From NCBI GenBank assembly GCA_003455275.1, contig DMRR01000129.1:690-16503 (forward strand): a stretch of DNA of 15,814 nt, read 5' to 3'. The notes under the pieces were generated by a model. It saw only the letters and a program-made list of their open reading frames with translations, ran no database searches and was not told the origin of the DNA. This document shows positions 13,905 to 15,814 of this stretch, in pieces (within the stretch, counting starts at the first letter, position 1; every line of letters begins with the position of its first letter). This stretch comes from Bacteroidota bacterium. Lineage in GTDB: Bacteria; Bacteroidota; Bacteroidia; Chitinophagales; UBA10324. The position numbers and the translations under genes are program-made.

Positions 13905-15752
13905 ATGGATCTCCTGGCCAACCGAAAAAGAATTGTTCAGATTGTATTCAGCACCATTGCTGTGATATTTATTCTTCGGCTTCTTTATATACAGGTGATT
14001 AATAAAAATTACCGTCAGCTTGCCAATAACAATGTGCTCCGCAAAGTCACGCTGTATCCAGCGCGCGGATTGGTGTATGACCGAAACGGGAAATTGATTC
14101 TTTACAACCAGGCAGAATATGATTTACTCATGATACCCGGGCAGGTGAAAGCATTTGATACCGCTCACTTGTGCCAGATACTGTCCATTTCAGATTCTGT
14201 TTTGAAAAAGGATATGAAGGATGCAACAACTTATTCACGATATAAACCATCAGTTATTGCGAGAGAAATTCAGCCGGAATTGTATGCCCAGTTGCAGGAA
14301 GACATGTTTATGTTCCCTGGATTTTATACGCAGGTGCGAACTGTAAGAACTTATCCGTATCCCGCAGCGGCGCATGTTCTTGGTTACATTTCCGAAGTAA
14401 CCGATACTCAAATTAAACGATCTAACTATTACTATCGGCAGGGCGATTACATCGGCACCGGTGGATTAGAGCAGTATTATGAAAAACAACTTCGCGGAAA
14501 AAAAGGCGTGAGATTCGCTTTGGTTGATGTTCACAACCGTGAGCAAGGAGAATTCAATAATGGAGAGTTTGATACGCTGGCTATTCCGGGAGAAAATATT
14601 TACTCAACCCTGGACATTAACCTGCAGCAGTACGGTGAGAAACTGATGCAGGGAAAAATCGGAAGCGTGGTTGCTATTGAACCCAAGACGGGCGAAGTTC
14701 TCACAATGGTCAGTAGCCCGAGTTACGATCCGCGATTGCTGACAGGTAGAGACAGAGGTAAGAATTTTAGAGCGCTCTCGACTGATACAATTCTTCATCC
14801 GCTGTACATGCGTGCACTTACTGCCAAGTATCCGCCCGGAAGCATTTACAAACCGCTACTTGGGCTCATAGGATTGCAAGACAGAGCGATCCAGGAAAAC
14901 ACAACCTACAGTTGCCCCGGTGCCTACTATGTTGGTAGTCTACGCGTGGGCTGTCATCATTCAGGTTTTGTAAATAATATTATTGAAGCAGTTCAGCACT
15001 CATGCAACGCATATTTCTGCATGACATTCCGAAGAGTGGTTGACAATAACAAGTACAAATCGATTGCACAGGGACTTGACAGTTGGAAATCATATCTCTC
15101 CAAATTCGGAATCGGAGTTCGCATTGACATTGATTTGCCAAATGTTGGCCGAGGCAATATTCCCGGCAGCGATTACTACAATCGTGTGTATGGTAAAGGA
15201 AGATGGAATTCAGTCACTATAATTTCTGATGGAATTGGCCAGGGAGAAATTCTTTTCACTCCGCTGCAAATGGCAAATGAGATGGCGATCATCGCAAACC
15301 GCGGATGGTATTACACTCCGCATGTTGCGCGAAAAATAGAAGGCGACACTTCCAATGTTTTGAAAAAATTTTCAGAGAAGCATGTAATTCCAATTGACAA
15401 AAAATGGTTTGATGTAACAGTGGATGCAATGAAGGAAGTAGTGGAAGGCGGAACCGGACGCATTGCACAGATTCCCGGAATTAATGTTGGTGGAAAAACC
15501 GGAACCGCTCAGAATCCGCATGGAAAAGATCACTCACTTTTCATCTGTTTTGCACCGGTTGAAGATCCGAAAATTGTAGTAGCGGTAATAGTTGAGAACG
15601 CTGGTTTCGGCGCCACTTACGGAGCTCCGATTGCGAGCCTGATGATTGAAAAATATTTGAACGACTCCATTTCTGCACCAAGAAAATATTTAGAGCAGCG
15701 AATGTTCGATGCTGATTTAATTCACGGAAAATATTTAGCTGAAGCACACTAA
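13905..15752 (+). CDS. mrdA: Penicillin-binding protein 2 (elongasome transpeptidase)
   Basis: This class B PBP cross-links peptidoglycan during side-wall growth. The 615-residue protein has an N-terminal anchor helix (about residues 10-32), a dimerisation/pedestal region starting at VTLYPARGLVYDRNGKLI and containing RTYPYPAAAHVLGYISEV, and a transpeptidase domain from about residue 210. The catalytic motifs are complete: S313-I-Y-K316 (YPPGSIYKP; the nucleophile is S313), S366-C-N368, and K531-T-G-T534. The I-Y at the middle of SxxK replaces the commoner T-F/V but leaves the functional Ser and Lys. The length is normal. It follows mreD by 10 bp and completes mreBCD-mrdA; rodA is expected next but is not seen in the remaining 62 bp. 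Confidence 0.97.
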   Translation: MDLLANRKRIVQIVFSTIAVIFILRLLYIQVINKNYRQLANNNVLRKVTLYPARGLVYDRNGKLILYNQAEYDLLMIPGQVKAFDTAHLCQILSISDSVLKKDMKDATTYSRYKPSVIAREIQPELYAQLQEDMFMFPGFYTQVRTVRTYPYPAAAHVLGYISEVTDTQIKRSNYYYRQGDYIGTGGLEQYYEKQLRGKKGVRFALVDVHNREQGEFNNGEFDTLAIPGENIYSTLDINLQQYGEKLMQGKIGSVVAIEPKTGEVLTMVSSPSYDPRLLTGRDRGKNFRALSTDTILHPLYMRALTAKYPPGSIYKPLLGLIGLQDRAIQENTTYSCPGAYYVGSLRVGCHHSGFVNNIIEAVQHSCNAYFCMTFRRVVDNNKYKSIAQGLDSWKSYLSKFGIGVRIDIDLPNVGRGNIPGSDYYNRVYGKGRWNSVTIISDGIGQGEILFTPLQMANEMAIIANRGWYYTPHVARKIEGDTSNVLKKFSEKHVIPIDKKWFDVTVDAMKEVVEGGTGRIAQIPGINVGGKTGTAQNPHGKDHSLFICFAPVEDPKIVVAVIVENAGFGATYGAPIASLMIEKYLNDSISAPRKYLEQRMFDADLIHGKYLAEAH

Positions 15753-15796
15753 AGGTTGATTGGTTTAGTAGTTCATTCATTGAAATGTTATCGCCG

Positions 15797-15814
15797 CTTG
15801 TATTAACGAATAAC
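15797..15814. repeat. Second copy of the 18-bp intergenic repeat, at the window edge
   Basis: CTTGTATTAACGAATAAC matches the 18-mer at 321-338 at 17 of 18 positions. It sits downstream of mrdA and is cut by the window end, so its full length is unknown. An ATG at 15785 opens a frame of 10 codons that runs to the edge through this repeat; this is too little to call a gene. Confidence 0.4.

Overview
The window looks like chromosomal DNA from a member of the Bacteroidota, probably an environmental lineage near Chitinophagales, Sphingobacteriales or Flavobacteriales. Three things point there. It carries a complete porP-gldK-gldL-gldM-gldN type IX secretion (T9SS) locus, which is known only from this phylum. 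It has the Bacteroidota-style mreB-mreC-mreD-mrdA cell-shape cluster. Its genes have A/C-rich leaders without clear Shine-Dalgarno sequences, and one good match to the Bacteroidota promoter (TTG, 19 bp, TAnnTTTR). I cannot assign a genus from sequence alone.

Layout. Positions 1-279 hold the 3' end of a small nucleoside 2-deoxyribosyltransferase/DUF4406-like gene, closed by a hairpin terminator and followed by a short ACGAATAAC-type intergenic repeat. Positions 361-1586 (minus) hold two small secreted, probably outer-membrane beta-barrel proteins of unknown function that overlap by 4 bp (ATGA). Positions 1751-3307 (plus) hold a DUF502 membrane protein and a secreted zinc-dependent phospholipase C/S1-P1-like hydrolase joined as TAAATG. 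A strong bidirectional terminator at 3311-3341 separates them from the convergent T9SS locus. Positions 3361-9260 (minus, read right to left) hold porP-like, gldK, gldL, gldM and gldN. Upstream of these, 9287-11314 (minus) encodes a large thioredoxin-fold DUF255/YyaL-family protein with a GTG start, 26 bp from the porP-like gene. Positions 11485-15752 (plus) hold mreB, mreC, mreD and mrdA (PBP2), transcribed divergently from DUF255.

How the genes work together. GldL and GldM form the proton-driven inner-membrane motor of the T9SS. GldK (a lipoprotein) and GldN form the periplasmic ring under the outer membrane, and the PorP-like barrel belongs to a family that works with the translocon or anchors surface proteins. 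MreB, MreC, MreD and PBP2 form the core of the elongasome; rodA would be expected next but does not start recognisably before the window ends.

I see no mobile element, CRISPR array, tRNA or rRNA, and no gene-free stretch longer than 300 bp. Most of the window is well-understood core machinery. The less explained parts are the overlapping barrel pair, the repeated 12-mer in the gldK and gldL leaders, the heptad duplication in GldL, and a near-identical 18-mer at the two ends of the window.
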